A DNA stretch of 6,404 bases from SZAS-79 sp038329645 (lineage in GTDB: Bacteria > Pseudomonadota > Gammaproteobacteria > Burkholderiales > SG8-39). Positions within the stretch are counted from its first letter, which is position 1. Each line of letters opens with the position of its first letter. Location of the stretch: the NCBI GenBank assembly GCA_038329645.1, contig JBBQNG010000253.1:1-6404 (forward strand), written 5' to 3'. The notes beneath the pieces were generated by a model, which was given only the letters and a program-made list of their open reading frames with translations, was not told the origin of the DNA and ran no database searches. Below are positions 6,085 to 6,404 of the stretch, one piece after another. The position numbers were made by a program, and so were the translations under genes.

Positions 6085-6089
6085 TACAA
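6057..6089. promoter_or_regulatory. Inverted repeat overlapping the ATPase promoter, probable operator
   Basis: AATTCTAA (6061-6068) is the exact reverse complement of TTAGAATT (6078-6085). The match continues outward past one mismatch to TTG (6057-6059) and CAA (6087-6089), giving 11 of 12 paired positions around a 9-base centre. It covers both the -35 and -10 boxes and stops three bases before the start codon. There is no T tract, and the AT-rich arms would fold poorly in RNA, so a repressor binding site is more likely than a terminator. Confidence 0.6.
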
Positions 6090-6092
6090 TGT

Positions 6093-6404
6093 ATGAACCT
6101 AAAACGCACCGCCTACCTCCACACCCTCCGCGAGCGCCTGTGGGACAACCCGATCGTGTCCCTGGTCGGCCCCCGTCAGGCGGGCAAGACGACGCTTGCC
6201 CGCGCGCTCGCCAAAGAGTCCACGGAGCCCGTGCACTTCTTCGATCTCGAATCACCGTCCGATCTGGCGCGCCTCAGCAATCCGGAGCTGGTTCTGCGCC
6301 CGCTCAAGGGGCTGGTGATTCTCGACGAAGTCCAGCGCCGGCCCGATCTCTTTCCGCTTTTGCGCGTGCTGGCCGACCGACAACCCCTGCAAGCGCGCTT
6401 CCTG
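6093..6404 (+). CDS. AAA ATPase of the AAA_14/DUF4143 type (5' part; runs off the right edge)
   Basis: The first 104 codons are visible. Walker A is GPRQAGKTT (26-34) and Walker B LVILDEVQ (74-81), followed by R-R-P-D-L-F-P-L-L-R-V-L (82-93). F-F-D-L-E-S-P-S-D-L (49-58), between the two, is also typical of the AAA_14 domain. Members usually have about 380-420 residues with a C-terminal DUF4143 region, which would lie outside the window. They are P-loop ATPases of poorly known function, often found in accessory regions and near restriction or toxin-antitoxin genes. The ATG at 6093 is chosen because the family N-terminus begins here; the overlapping ATG at 6089 is in another frame. No ribosome binding site is visible, but a promoter-like sequence and an inverted repeat lie directly upstream. 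Completeness of the gene is unknown. Confidence 0.88.
   Translation, partial: MNLKRTAYLHTLRERLWDNPIVSLVGPRQAGKTTLARALAKESTEPVHFFDLESPSDLARLSNPELVLRPLKGLVILDEVQRRPDLFPLLRVLADRQPLQARFL

Noticed and set aside
5995..6255. An 86-codon minus-strand open frame opposite the start of the DUF4143 ATPase
   Set aside because: It is arginine-rich and low in complexity, and it is antisense to a gene with clear Walker motifs.

Overview
The window is GC-rich DNA (AT content rises only between genes and near the right end) with dense codon use, TTG starts and Gram-negative-type periplasmic uptake genes. This fits a proteobacterium, and the flavour of the proteins suggests a Burkholderiales-like betaproteobacterium. 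That placement is inference from style and cannot be proved from the window.

The left part (about 1-5187) looks like one catabolic cassette. A minus-strand gene of the enolase superfamily (mandelate racemase subgroup) runs off the left edge. Divergently from it, a plus-strand operon encodes an ABC importer of the nitrate/sulfonate/taurine (NitT/TauT) type: permease (1001-1753), ATPase (1750-2541, overlapping the permease by ATGA) and periplasmic binding protein (2557-3558). A GMC-family FAD-dependent alcohol dehydrogenase follows (3586-5187). The 117-base divergent spacer holds an 11-bp imperfect inverted repeat lying on possible core promoters of both strands, so the two units are probably co-regulated. 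A coherent but unproven reading is uptake of a small organic anion, oxidation of an alcohol group by the GMC enzyme, and racemisation or dehydration by the enolase-family enzyme. The substrate cannot be read from the sequence.

The right part (5188-6404) is different. An AT-rich spacer is followed by an HsdM N-terminal fragment of a type I restriction-modification system (5370-5708). It stops before any methyltransferase motif, so it is a remnant. About 380 bases of apparently degraded sequence follow, including a tandem 12-mer. The 5' end of a DUF4143-type AAA ATPase gene (6093 onward) runs off the right edge. Its start lies immediately downstream of a promoter-like sequence embedded in a near-perfect inverted repeat, with no Shine-Dalgarno sequence, which suggests a self-contained, operator-controlled and possibly leaderless gene. 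This segment reads as the eroded edge of a defence or accessory locus.

No RNA gene, CRISPR array, insertion sequence or transposase was seen. I found no convincing wholly new system. The best leads are the uncharacterised catabolic cassette with its divergent operator and the operator/promoter of the DUF4143 ATPase.
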